Positions 52,816 through 60,951 of a DNA stretch of 64,000 bases are shown here, in pieces; within the stretch, counting starts at the first letter, position 1, and the number at the start of each line of letters is the position of its first letter. The DNA lies in contig JBEKVB010000014.1 of the NCBI GenBank assembly GCA_049514435.1, positions 5,649 to 69,648 of the forward strand, read 5' to 3'. The stretch is from UBA4810 sp002479215. Lineage in GTDB: Bacteria > Desulfobacterota > Syntrophia > Syntrophales > Smithellaceae. The translations under genes and the position numbers were made by a program. The notes below the pieces were generated by a model. It did not search any database, was not told where the DNA came from, and saw nothing but the letters and a program-made list of their open reading frames with translations.

Positions 52816-54018
52816 ATGGCTGGTGCAGAACTAATCGGCAAAGAAGAAATCAAGGAAGTAATGGATGTGCTCCAAACAGGCATCCTTATGCGGTACGGAT
52901 TCGATAAAGAAAGAAAAGGTATTTTTAAGGTTCGGGAATTTGAGGAAACGTTTGCCAAATATTGTCAGACTCAGTACGCTTTGGGTGTAACTTCCGGTTC
53001 ATCGGCGCTGAAAATCGCCTTGACGGCGCTGGATGTGGGCCCCGGCGATGACGTTCTTGTGCCGGCCTTTACTTTTTTAGCAACTTATGAAGCGGTAATG
53101 GAAGTGGGCGCTATTCCCATCATGGTGGATATCGACGATACGCTCAATCTTGATCCGCAGGAAATCGAAAAGAAAAAGACACCTTATACCAAGGCTGTAA
53201 TCCCTGTCCATATGTGCGGCTCCGCGGCGAATATTGATAAAATTATAGAAGTAGCGCGCAAAAACAAGTTGCTGGTGTTGGAAGATAACGCTCAGGGCTG
53301 CGGCGCAAGCTTCAAAGGCAAAAAACTGGGTAGCTTTGGCGATATGGGTTGCTTTAGCTTTGACTATGTTAAAACAGTCACAACCGGCGAAGGCGGGATG
53401 GTCATCACCAACAGTATTGATTTATATCACCGGGCGGAATGGTATCACGATCATGGTCATGATCATAATCCCAAAGTAAGCCGCGCGCTGGAAGGCAGAA
53501 CCATTCTGGGTTTCAACTACCGGATGAACGAATTGCAGGGAGCGTTGGGATTGGCGCAATTGCGCAAACTGGATTACCTAATTGGCGAGCAGAAAAAGAA
53601 TAAAAAGATTATTAAAGACGTTTTGGCGCAGGTTCCGGGCGTGAAATTCCGTACACTGCCCGATCCGGAAGGAGATTCCGCCACGTTCTTAGCCTTTAAT
53701 TTGCCGGATGAAAATCAGGCGCAAAAATTCCAGAATGTGCTGGCCGCTGAAGGTGTCGATACAGTTTGCTACAAGCGAAATTTGTGGCATTATGTTCCGA
53801 ACTGGGAACATTTCCTGGCGCGTTCGACTGCCAACTCCAAGAAATATCCGTTTACCGATCCTACCTATAAAGGCAAGGCCGAGTATTTAAGGGAAAACAT
53901 TCCGCAAGCGGAAAACATTTTAGGCCGGACGCTGGTGATGGGCATATCTGTAAAAATGAGTGCGGAAAAACTTGGACAGATTAAGAAAGGGATTGAACAG
54001 GCCACTAAAAATTTCTAA
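52816..54018 (+). CDS. DegT/DnrJ/EryC1/StrS-family aminotransferase
   Basis: This 400-aa PLP enzyme transfers an amino group to a keto-sugar or similar ketone. Family motifs are VTSGSSALKIALTALDVGPGDDVLVPAFTF, VIPVHMCGSAANID, LEDNAQGCGASFKGKKLGSFGDMG, and the PLP lysine in SFDYVKTVTTGEGG. AAGGAGG precedes the ATG. The usual sugar-synthesis partners are not nearby, only an Fe-ADH upstream, so the substrate could be something other than a nucleotide sugar. A terminator and repeat copy B follow it. Confidence 0.92.
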   Translation: MAGAELIGKEEIKEVMDVLQTGILMRYGFDKERKGIFKVREFEETFAKYCQTQYALGVTSGSSALKIALTALDVGPGDDVLVPAFTFLATYEAVMEVGAIPIMVDIDDTLNLDPQEIEKKKTPYTKAVIPVHMCGSAANIDKIIEVARKNKLLVLEDNAQGCGASFKGKKLGSFGDMGCFSFDYVKTVTTGEGGMVITNSIDLYHRAEWYHDHGHDHNPKVSRALEGRTILGFNYRMNELQGALGLAQLRKLDYLIGEQKKNKKIIKDVLAQVPGVKFRTLPDPEGDSATFLAFNLPDENQAQKFQNVLAAEGVDTVCYKRNLWHYVPNWEHFLARSTANSKKYPFTDPTYKGKAEYLRENIPQAENILGRTLVMGISVKMSAEKLGQIKKGIEQATKNF

Positions 54019-54042
54019 CAAACTCGATCTCCTTTGTATAAC

Positions 54043-54114
54043 TTTGTTAGCAACTGCGTTAGCTTCCTCAACGTATTAGTAATACGCCTCGGGAGCCTCC
54101 TCGCTGCCGCCGCG
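54043..54114 (+). repeat. Intergenic repeat, copy B
   Basis: This is the second copy of the repeat at 38482-38577, in the opposite strand direction. It includes a 15-bp palindrome CGTATTAGTAATACG. Like copy A, it starts about 25 bp after a gene's stop codon, here the DegT aminotransferase. Confidence 0.75.
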
Positions 54115-54145
54115 TTCTACTTCGGATATCAAGTTTGTAAGTAAA

Positions 54146-54183
54146 ACAAAAAGCCGCGCTATTACTTAGCGCGGCTTTTATTT
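54146..54183. terminator. Bidirectional rho-independent terminator
   Basis: AAGCCGCGCTA (54151-54161) pairs with TAGCGCGGCTT (54167-54177) across a 5-nt loop, with A-tracts on the left and T-tracts on the right. It can end both the aminotransferase transcript and the leftward PIN-like gene. Confidence 0.9.
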
Positions 54184-54243
54184 AGGATTGAAATAGTGCA
54201 ACGGCATATGTTAGGCACGCCGTCAGGTGTCGCCTGGACTTTC

Positions 54244-56199
54244 TTATTTGCCGCTCTTATCTGGCGATGCATCTTGATCCAAACCCGCAAAGCGAAGAAA
54301 CCAACCGGTCAACGTTTCCGCAATCTTTTGCTCCAATCTGTCAAGTAAAGAAGCTAGAGTAACGCCTCTCGTAAGGTGAATAAACGACAAAATTAGTAAT
54401 AGTAGCAGAATAATGGCAAGTGAATATCTGAACCAAGCATCTTTGGGTTGTGACAGTGCCCATGGGAATGTGTAGCACATACTTACGAAAATTATAATCT
54501 CTCCAATGGCAAAAACTGCATGCCTAACTATTCTTGCAAGTTTGGTCGCTTTACTTTGGAGCTTTATTAAACGAGAAGTTCTATCCTCCTCATACATTTG
54601 CACTCGGTTTTCTGCAACAAACCGATTTTCCTGTTCCCTTTTCAAGGCTTCAGTTAGGTCAGCGCGAAGCCTTTCTTTAGCTATTGTGAGCACTTCTTGA
54701 ACTGTCCCTTCTGAAAAAGCAGAGTCATCACCGAGCGTAAGATCCATGAGTGTACTTTTCGCTGCTAAAGTGTGTCTGAGAATATAGTAATCATCAACCG
54801 AAATCGTGCCTTGTTCTTGTAGTCGTGATATTTCAGTGAGGTACTTCTTCCAGAGATTGTCCGGTGGTTTCATTGCTGCGAAGGAGTGTGCAAGGAGTTG
54901 CTTGCGTGGAAGATCAGGCGCTTTGGTTGGATTTTTAAGCCATAAAAGGTTTTCTAATGCATAGTCAGTCATACACAGTGCAACAGTACCCGGCGAAACA
55001 TCGGGTTGAAAGAACTGCCTCGTCACCTTGGCTAAGGCAGTATTGCTGGTTACAAAGAGCGCAAATGATAACTCGGGGATAAATGATTCCCTTCCTCTTC
55101 GTAATCGAGCAATGGCCGAAATAGAGTCGACATCGTGTATGCGGGCTTTAGGACTTGTATAGTGAATTTCCGTGTCGATTGCTTTTTCAAATCCTTTTTC
55201 ATCCACCTGATATTTCGGATCGTAAGGCGGCTTTTCAACAATAGTAATGCCCAAGGAATGCAGCTTTGCATTCATACGGGCGGCCAGAAATTCAACATCC
55301 GATGCCGTACGTCCAGTTTCAATGAAATACTCCATACTCGGTCCAAACGAGTCTCGCAAACGACCACGCAGGAGACGTTCTGCACAAGTATCCAGTATCC
55401 GACGGAGTTCGTCTTGTGTATGTCTAAAGCAATAAAGCTCAGCTCCATGTTGGCTAAGTAGACTGATAAGCTCAAGAGAAGGAGCCGCACATAGCGGTCC
55501 AGCGTAACCCGCAGCGAAGGCGATGATACTTGTATCAATATAAACGCGCGTTTTTTTGAAGCGCTGATCAATCCTTCCAGGATCAGGCAAATAGAGAGCG
55601 TTTGCAAGCAAATTGCCTTGGACGATAGCAACGATGTCCTCTAAAACTTGCTTATCCTTAGATTGTGCTTCTGTAATGAACGAACATACAATAAATCCGG
55701 GGCCTGATAAGCTGTCATGTGGATTTAAGAGAATGCTGTTCTCTTCGTATGAGAAGAGCAAGGATAATGAGTTATCTCGGAGGAACCCGTGCAAAGCAGC
55801 ACTAGCGTCTTCTTCAGTCCATTCTACTGAATGCCTGTTTTTTGCATATTCGACGAGCTTACGCAGTATGCCATCATGTATAGCTTCAACTTTGAGTTGT
55901 CTGCTGCGGAATCCGGTTTCGGAACATTCTGGTACATTACGTAGAAAAATGCCATGTTCTTTGCGAAGATAGCTGCGTTTGGCGGCTCGCGTGAGGATCA
56001 GCTTTAGTGGGTTAAGTGGAATGTCCAGGCCAAAATCCGCTTTGAGCTGCTGCTGCAAAGATGGAAGGGAAACGGCATCATCTGCGGATTTGCGAACGCA
56101 TTCCACAACGAACGGCACAAAACACTCGACATAGTCTTTGCCGTAAACATCCCAGTTTACTTTCAAAATCGCGAGACTCACCAGACTCGATTCATGCAT
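54244..56199 (-). CDS. PIN-like domain membrane protein, unknown function
   Basis: This 651-aa protein is not matched to a named family. Residues 218-400 look like a PIN nuclease fold: Asp222 in VYIDTSIIAF, Glu264 in HTQDELRRIL, Asp356/Asp358 in RIHDVDSISAIARL and the later VTSNTALAKV give the usual order of metal-binding acids. The N-terminal 200 residues are helical and unassigned. A charged coiled-coil-like stretch (about 515-570) leads to two membrane helices (about 575-596 and 605-628). A membrane-tethered RNase used in defence or stress is plausible. It sits in an accessory islet beside another unknown membrane protein. Confidence 0.75.
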   Translation of the reverse strand: MHESSLVSLAILKVNWDVYGKDYVECFVPFVVECVRKSADDAVSLPSLQQQLKADFGLDIPLNPLKLILTRAAKRSYLRKEHGIFLRNVPECSETGFRSRQLKVEAIHDGILRKLVEYAKNRHSVEWTEEDASAALHGFLRDNSLSLLFSYEENSILLNPHDSLSGPGFIVCSFITEAQSKDKQVLEDIVAIVQGNLLANALYLPDPGRIDQRFKKTRVYIDTSIIAFAAGYAGPLCAAPSLELISLLSQHGAELYCFRHTQDELRRILDTCAERLLRGRLRDSFGPSMEYFIETGRTASDVEFLAARMNAKLHSLGITIVEKPPYDPKYQVDEKGFEKAIDTEIHYTSPKARIHDVDSISAIARLRRGRESFIPELSFALFVTSNTALAKVTRQFFQPDVSPGTVALCMTDYALENLLWLKNPTKAPDLPRKQLLAHSFAAMKPPDNLWKKYLTEISRLQEQGTISVDDYYILRHTLAAKSTLMDLTLGDDSAFSEGTVQEVLTIAKERLRADLTEALKREQENRFVAENRVQMYEEDRTSRLIKLQSKATKLARIVRHAVFAIGEIIIFVSMCYTFPWALSQPKDAWFRYSLAIILLLLLILSFIHLTRGVTLASLLDRLEQKIAETLTGWFLRFAGLDQDASPDKSGK

Positions 56200-56591
56200 G
56201 ACTACCCCTTAGTTGTGACACCGAACGATGTTTATATGTATTGTATCACGGGTATGAACCATGATTCCGCAGCACGCTGCGGGGTATTATACCCCTGCTT
56301 ATGCGAGATTGTTAGATGGCTCCGCTAAGCTTCGTACACGAGATTAATCCTGCTTTTTGCGGAGTGCCGCTTTCTATTCAATCCCGATAAGCTTCGCTTA
56401 CGGGATTAATTCTAATTGCGCTTCAAACGCCATTGCATTCGTTTTCAGCGAGTGTCATTAATTCAACTTACAAATTTCAACGCACTTCGTTTTTGAAATT
56501 CGAGTCTCATTGATAAAAACCTAAACCCCGCAAATTTCTCCGCTCAATTATCAAGATCAAAGATTTGACCCCATATTTTCCATATTTTATG
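56200..56591. other. Gene-free stretch with hairpins and cassette-like boxes
   Basis: These 392 bp hold no clear gene. On the minus strand, ATCTAAC (56317-56311) and GTTCGGT (56226-56220) bracket a 98-bp segment with two strong hairpins (GGGGTAT/ATACCCC and CCGCAGC/GCTGCGG). Further left-to-right there are two related repeats containing TAAGCTTCG...GATTAAT, one of which folds as AATCCCG/CGGGATT. The boxes suggest a possible attC site, but the palindromic arms expected next to them are not evident. Confidence 0.45.
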
Positions 56592-57422
56592 TCAAGAGGT
56601 ACGCCGCTTGCGGCGAGACCGCTTGACTACATTATTAAGAACCGGTTCTTTAGTTTTATAAGTGCTGCCGTAGAAAAGTGGTATTAGAGATATTAGTATC
56701 GCTCCTGAACCAACGACCAGACCATAGAATGAAATCTCAGGCCCGTATCTAACTATGAAAGACGCATCCCCGCGCACAGCGGAAAACCCGGCAAGCAGAG
56801 CGTCAATTGGCAGCAGTAGGACTGCTAAAAGAAACACGGTACAGATCGAGATTGGAACTAGCAGAATACGGCGACGCATCTGAAGCCAAGCAAAACCTAG
56901 CCAGATTAGTGCGCTTACGAGAATAAAGATAAACGGCATTCCAACGAAGAACTTCAGTCCCGATCCTCCAACGGAAGTGGATAGTTTGGACAAGTCTTCT
57001 CTCAATGCAGAAAAGACTGCATCAACCTGTTCCGGGGATTGACCTTCGACCGATAGGGATCGCCTGTAGTCAGCAAAGTTCAGCGCTAGGCGACTTATCG
57101 AAGCCGAATCCCTAGTAACTGCAGTGTACTCAAATGAGTCAATGTCTTTAGGGATCTTGGCACCATCCGGATCGAGCCTACGGCCTGTTATCTTGATTCG
57201 GAGTTCTCCTTTCCTTAGTTCAATTTCCTCGCGCCACAAAGGAGTTGAGCCGTTCGCCACGGTGAGTAGAGATGCCCCCTTGTTAAGAATGTCCTGAAGC
57301 TCTGCAAAAGAAATACGTAGAGGCGGCAGATCTACGGTCTTCGAATAGTTCGTATCGGCGAGGGCCGGATGGCCGCTGACCGTCAGCAATACTAACAATA
57401 TTTGTACGATACGCAATACCAT
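56592..57422 (-). CDS. Exported multi-helix membrane protein, unknown function
   Basis: This 276-aa protein has a signal peptide (about 1-22, ending HPALADT), a non-cytoplasmic domain of about 130 residues and then three or so membrane helices (about 155-177, 181-206 and 226-251). The tail is strongly basic (KRSRRKRRTS). No family is recognised. Its start codon lies 8 nt after the box GTTAGGT (minus strand, 57437-57431), the same box and spacing style as the cassette at 37608. It may be a cassette gene moving with the PIN-like neighbour. Confidence 0.7.
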   Translation of the reverse strand: MVLRIVQILLVLLTVSGHPALADTNYSKTVDLPPLRISFAELQDILNKGASLLTVANGSTPLWREEIELRKGELRIKITGRRLDPDGAKIPKDIDSFEYTAVTRDSASISRLALNFADYRRSLSVEGQSPEQVDAVFSALREDLSKLSTSVGGSGLKFFVGMPFIFILVSALIWLGFAWLQMRRRILLVPISICTVFLLAVLLLPIDALLAGFSAVRGDASFIVRYGPEISFYGLVVGSGAILISLIPLFYGSTYKTKEPVLNNVVKRSRRKRRTS

Positions 57423-57499
57423 AGTCAGGCACCTAACAATATTTATATGTATTTGTGTAAAAACCTAAGCACTGCACAGTTGCGGTATAAAACACCAAT

Positions 57500-57670
57500 T
57501 TACTGCTTACGGCGAGAAGCTTTTTCTAATTCTTCGTCTTGTTCCTGCTGTTTTGTCTTCTTCACTGCTTGTTTTGCAGATATAGAAGAAAACACCTCCA
57601 GTGTCAAGGGAATGAAAAAGCTAATTTCTATAGTTAAATTAAATATTTTACGGTTGCGTTTTCCTTTCAT
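57500..57670 (-). CDS. Possible small basic protein with one hydrophobic helix
   Basis: This 56-aa frame starts MKGKRNRKIFNLTIEISFF, has one hydrophobic stretch (about 11-30) and a Lys/Gln/Glu-rich end. AAGGGGGTG lies a few bases before the ATG, which is the main support. No homologue is recognised. The rest of the 57423-57801 gap shows no other gene. Confidence 0.4.
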   Translation of the reverse strand: MKGKRNRKIFNLTIEISFFIPLTLEVFSSISAKQAVKKTKQQEQDEELEKASRRKQ

Positions 57671-57801
57671 ACACCCCCTTGACACACAAAAACCTTATTC
57701 ATATACTCATTATGTATGGATACAGGAGTAACAAGTTTTCAAAAAAGAGCAATGAACTTAGTTATCTTTTTATAAGAATTAATAATGAGGATTAGTGGTT
57801 T

Positions 57802-59067
57802 ATGGAAAAAGCACTCTTGCTTTTGTTTCTAATTTTGTTCGCCGGCAGATTTATCTGGCGTTATATTTTACAGCACATCAATATCCGGCATTTGAAAAAC
57901 CGCGGTAAAGAAATCCCGCGCGTATTTCAAGGGATTATCGATCAAAGCACGCTTTCCAAAATGGTGGACTACACCGTTGAAAATTCCCGGTTGGGCTCGA
58001 AAGAAAATTTGGTTGATGACATTATCGCATTGGCCGTTTTGTTTCTTCTTTTACCATCCTTTGTCAGTGCGCTGGTGGGGCTAAAAATTCACTTTATCTG
58101 GCAGGCTCTAATATTTTTTGGAGTTTTTGCGGCGATTGGCGGTATTGTCGGAATACCGTTTGATCTCTACGACAATTTTGTTCTGGAAAGAAAATACGGA
58201 TTTTCCACAATCACCTGGCGTATCTGGATTACTGATTTAATAAAATCTTTGATTATTTCCGCAATTTTAATGATCATTATGGTCAGCGCATTTATGTCGT
58301 TTATCCATTACCTTCCCAGAAGTTGGTGGTTTTGGGCCTGGATATTTTTTACCTTGTTGGAAATTGTCCTGCTTTGGCTTTACTCTGTATTGATTGCGCC
58401 GCTTTTTAATAAGTATGAGCCGATAAAAGATGAACAATTAAAAGAAAAGATCAACGCTTTAATGGAAAAAGTGGGACTGAAAACTAAAGGGGTTTTTCAG
58501 GTGGATGAAGGCAAACGCTCGAAACATACGAACGCCTATTTTACGGGTATCGGTAAAACCAAACGCATTGTTCTATATGACACACTTTTGGCTTCACATT
58601 CTACTGATGAAATACTAGCCGTTCTGGCGCATGAAATCGGTCACTGGAAAAAGAAACATATTTTAAAGCAATTAATGTTTATGATCCCCGCTTCTCTTGT
58701 ATTGCTTTATTTTGTTTACCTGATTCTGAGCTGGCCGCCTCTATATGCCGCGTTTGGCGTGCAGGTTACAGTGTATGCCGGATTATTTTTAGTATCTCTT
58801 TACTTGAGTTCGGCGGGATTTTTTTTAAGCCCCATCGGCGCGGCGATCATGCGCCGCTATGAGCGCGAAGCCGACCGCGTAGCCTGCGAATTGACGGGAA
58901 CTTCCGCGCCAATGATCGACGCACTGAAGCGTCTAGCTAAAGACAACCTGGCGAATCTGCATCCCCATCCTTTATACGTTTGGTTTTATTATTCTCATCC
59001 GCCTCTTCTCGAACGCATTGAATATTTGCAGACAATGAATTATGCAAAGGTCGATGAGGAGAGTTAA
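57802..59067 (+). CDS. Ste24-type M48 membrane metalloprotease
   Basis: This 421-aa integral membrane protease resembles CAAX prenyl protease 1 (Ste24). The zinc motif HEIGHWKKKH (HExxH) is in VLAHEIGHWK and the third ligand Glu is in YEREADRVACEL. The N-terminal DIIALAVLF and DNFVLERKYGFSTITW region is typical of the Ste24 N-terminal domain. About seven helices are expected. In bacteria it likely acts in membrane protein quality control. It is 3 bp from the next gene. Confidence 0.93.
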   Translation: MEKALLLLFLILFAGRFIWRYILQHINIRHLKNRGKEIPRVFQGIIDQSTLSKMVDYTVENSRLGSKENLVDDIIALAVLFLLLPSFVSALVGLKIHFIWQALIFFGVFAAIGGIVGIPFDLYDNFVLERKYGFSTITWRIWITDLIKSLIISAILMIIMVSAFMSFIHYLPRSWWFWAWIFFTLLEIVLLWLYSVLIAPLFNKYEPIKDEQLKEKINALMEKVGLKTKGVFQVDEGKRSKHTNAYFTGIGKTKRIVLYDTLLASHSTDEILAVLAHEIGHWKKKHILKQLMFMIPASLVLLYFVYLILSWPPLYAAFGVQVTVYAGLFLVSLYLSSAGFFLSPIGAAIMRRYEREADRVACELTGTSAPMIDALKRLAKDNLANLHPHPLYVWFYYSHPPLLERIEYLQTMNYAKVDEES

Positions 59068-59069
59068 AC

Positions 59070-59558
59070 ATGCCTATCTATGAGTTTTATTGCGGCCACT
59101 GCAATACAATTTATAATTTCTTTTCCCAAGCGGTGAATACCAGTAAAATTCCCGTGTGCCCGAAATGCAAAAACGTTCGGCTGACCCGCCAGATGTCCGT
59201 GTTTGCGAAAATCTCCGGCGGTGAAAAAGCGGAGGATGATCACTCTTTTGCGGGCATGGATGAAAAGAAAATGGAAAAGGAACTGGTTAAATTCGCTAGC
59301 CTTGCCGAAAAAGTCAAAGACGATGATCCCCGCACGGCAGCGCAATTGATGCGCAAGTTTACCGAGATGACCGGCATGAAGCTGGGAGATAATTTTCAGG
59401 AAGCGCTGCAAAGAATCGAAAAAGGTGAAGATCCCGAAAAAATCGAAGACGAGATGGGAGATATACTTACACAAGAGGGAGCTTTGAGCGAAAAACAGGC
59501 GATGAAAACAGCCGCAAAAAGCAAACCAAAAATAGATGAAACTTTGTATGAGCTTTAG
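59070..59558 (+). CDS. FmdB-family zinc ribbon protein
   Basis: This 162-aa protein begins with the FmdB/CxxC_CXXC_SSSS-type zinc ribbon (MPIYEFYCGHCNTIYNFF...CPKCKN, about 1-35). The remaining 125 residues are charged and helical, a longer tail than in most members. The name comes from a putative regulator of formamidase, but the role is unknown. Spacing suggests it is in one operon with the Ste24-type protease. Confidence 0.85.
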   Translation: MPIYEFYCGHCNTIYNFFSQAVNTSKIPVCPKCKNVRLTRQMSVFAKISGGEKAEDDHSFAGMDEKKMEKELVKFASLAEKVKDDDPRTAAQLMRKFTEMTGMKLGDNFQEALQRIEKGEDPEKIEDEMGDILTQEGALSEKQAMKTAAKSKPKIDETLYEL

Positions 59559-59572
59559 ATTGATACTTTAAA

Positions 59573-59716
59573 ATGCCTTAGCCGGAACTCATCGACTGGA
59601 AGGCGGGAGATAAAAGAGCGGCAAGCTGTATATCGGATAATCTTTGTTACCGGCCGATCCGGGAAGGCAAGGGTGTTTATTGTTTGACCGAGGAAAGAGA
59701 AAAAGCGAAAAAATAA
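59573..59716 (+). pseudogene. Small gene interrupted by an early amber codon
   Basis: The frame reads ATG CCT TAG and then 44 uninterrupted codons (starting PELIDWKAGDKRAA and ending EREKAKK) before TAA. The amino acid mix, with two Cys, a Trp and a charged tail, looks like a real small protein. No alternative start codon follows the TAG. A single C-to-T change from CAG would explain it. Alternatives are amber read-through or pure chance. The rest of the 59559-59880 gap shows no other gene. Confidence 0.4.
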
Positions 59717-59880
59717 TACATCAAGAAAACTGATTTTTTACGAACACCAATGAATGACTGCCGCGTATGCAGAGCTCAGCAATTCAATATAACATTTTAA
59801 TCTCGACGAATTTTAAATTTATTTGTGACATTCTTTGGAGAATATGATATGAATAACGGCATATATTTTAAGGAATTATT

Positions 59881-60354
59881 ATGGCTGATAGGTCAAAACT
59901 GGGGATGGAATTCCCCGCCTACACAATGACGGTGGAAGAAAGTAAAATTGCCGAGTTTGCTGTTGCTGTAGGGCTTAAAGACGACAAAGCGCAAATAGAT
60001 CCCATTTACTACGATGAGGAAGCCGCAAAAAAAGCAGGCTATCAAGGGATACCGGTGCCGCCGACTTTTATGACCAGCTTCTTTTTTTGGACTGGTGAAG
60101 GTTTGATGGGCATAGTTAAAGCCTTAGGTATTGATTTGAGCAAACTTTTACACAGCGAAGAAGAATACGAATATCTCGGTAATATTTACGCGGGCGATAT
60201 CATTACCCGCAAAATGAAAGTAGTGGAGATGTTCGAAAGGGGAAAAAGGGATAGGATAGGTAGGTTTGTCGATGTTACCGTACTGGAAACGGAAATTATA
60301 AATCAACGGGGCGAATTGGTGGCCAAGGTCCGCTCAACGATGATGGAAAGATAA
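59881..60354 (+). CDS. MaoC-like hydratase, N-terminal (FAS1-type) domain protein
   Basis: This 157-aa hotdog protein matches the MaoC dehydratase N-terminal family: YTMTVEESKIAEFAVAVGLKD at the start and IPVPPTFMTSFFF in the middle. Such proteins normally form a heterodimer with a catalytic MaoC partner, here the gene 10 nt downstream. Together they hydrate enoyl-CoA or dehydrate 3-hydroxyacyl-CoA. AAGGAATT precedes the ATG. Confidence 0.9.
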   Translation: MADRSKLGMEFPAYTMTVEESKIAEFAVAVGLKDDKAQIDPIYYDEEAAKKAGYQGIPVPPTFMTSFFFWTGEGLMGIVKALGIDLSKLLHSEEEYEYLGNIYAGDIITRKMKVVEMFERGKRDRIGRFVDVTVLETEIINQRGELVAKVRSTMMER

Positions 60355-60364
60355 GGAAAGAACC

Positions 60365-60814
60365 ATGGCCATAACATATGACGACGTTAAAATTGGCGAT
60401 ACTATCCCCACTTATACTTCCGCCCCCATTACGAGGACCCATTTGGTGCGTTATGCCGGAGCTTCCGGTGATTTTAATCCTCTGCATCACGATGAATCAT
60501 TCATAAAAATGATTGGTATGGATAATGTTATTGCTCATGGTATGTTGATTATGGGCATTACCGGTGAAGCCATCACTTCCTGGATTGACCAAAGGAATTT
60601 GCGTTCATTCAATGCCCGTTTTCTGAGCATGACGGAACCGGCCGATTTGAATGATATGGAACACACAACGGGCAGGGCGACAATCACGATCAGCGGTAAG
60701 ATAGTCAAAAAGTATGAAGAAAACGGCGAAAAAAGAATTAAGTGCGATATTGTTGCCAAAGATGCATTAGGCAGCAGAAAACTAGCCGGATTTTTTATTG
60801 CAGCCTTGCCTTAA
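60365..60814 (+). CDS. MaoC-like (R)-specific enoyl-CoA hydratase
   Basis: This 149-aa hotdog protein carries the hydratase 2 motif YAGASGDFNPLHHDESFIKMIGMDNVIAHG, with catalytic Asp and His intact (GDFNPLHHD). It is the catalytic partner of the N-terminal-type MaoC protein just upstream, and the pair acts like one double-hotdog hydratase. It provides the hydration step between an acyl-CoA dehydrogenase and a hydroxyacyl-CoA dehydrogenase. No dehydrogenase or thiolase gene is nearby. Confidence 0.92.
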   Translation: MAITYDDVKIGDTIPTYTSAPITRTHLVRYAGASGDFNPLHHDESFIKMIGMDNVIAHGMLIMGITGEAITSWIDQRNLRSFNARFLSMTEPADLNDMEHTTGRATITISGKIVKKYEENGEKRIKCDIVAKDALGSRKLAGFFIAALP

Positions 60815-60951
60815 TAATCTCCCGATATTTATATAATCGTCCCTAGTATTCCCTAAAAGTTTATTCTTAATATTTATTTCCGGTATTAGATTTTCATTGA
60901 CGAATTCCCTTCATTAAAGCTAAAACCTAAATAATCTTATAAGGTAATTTT

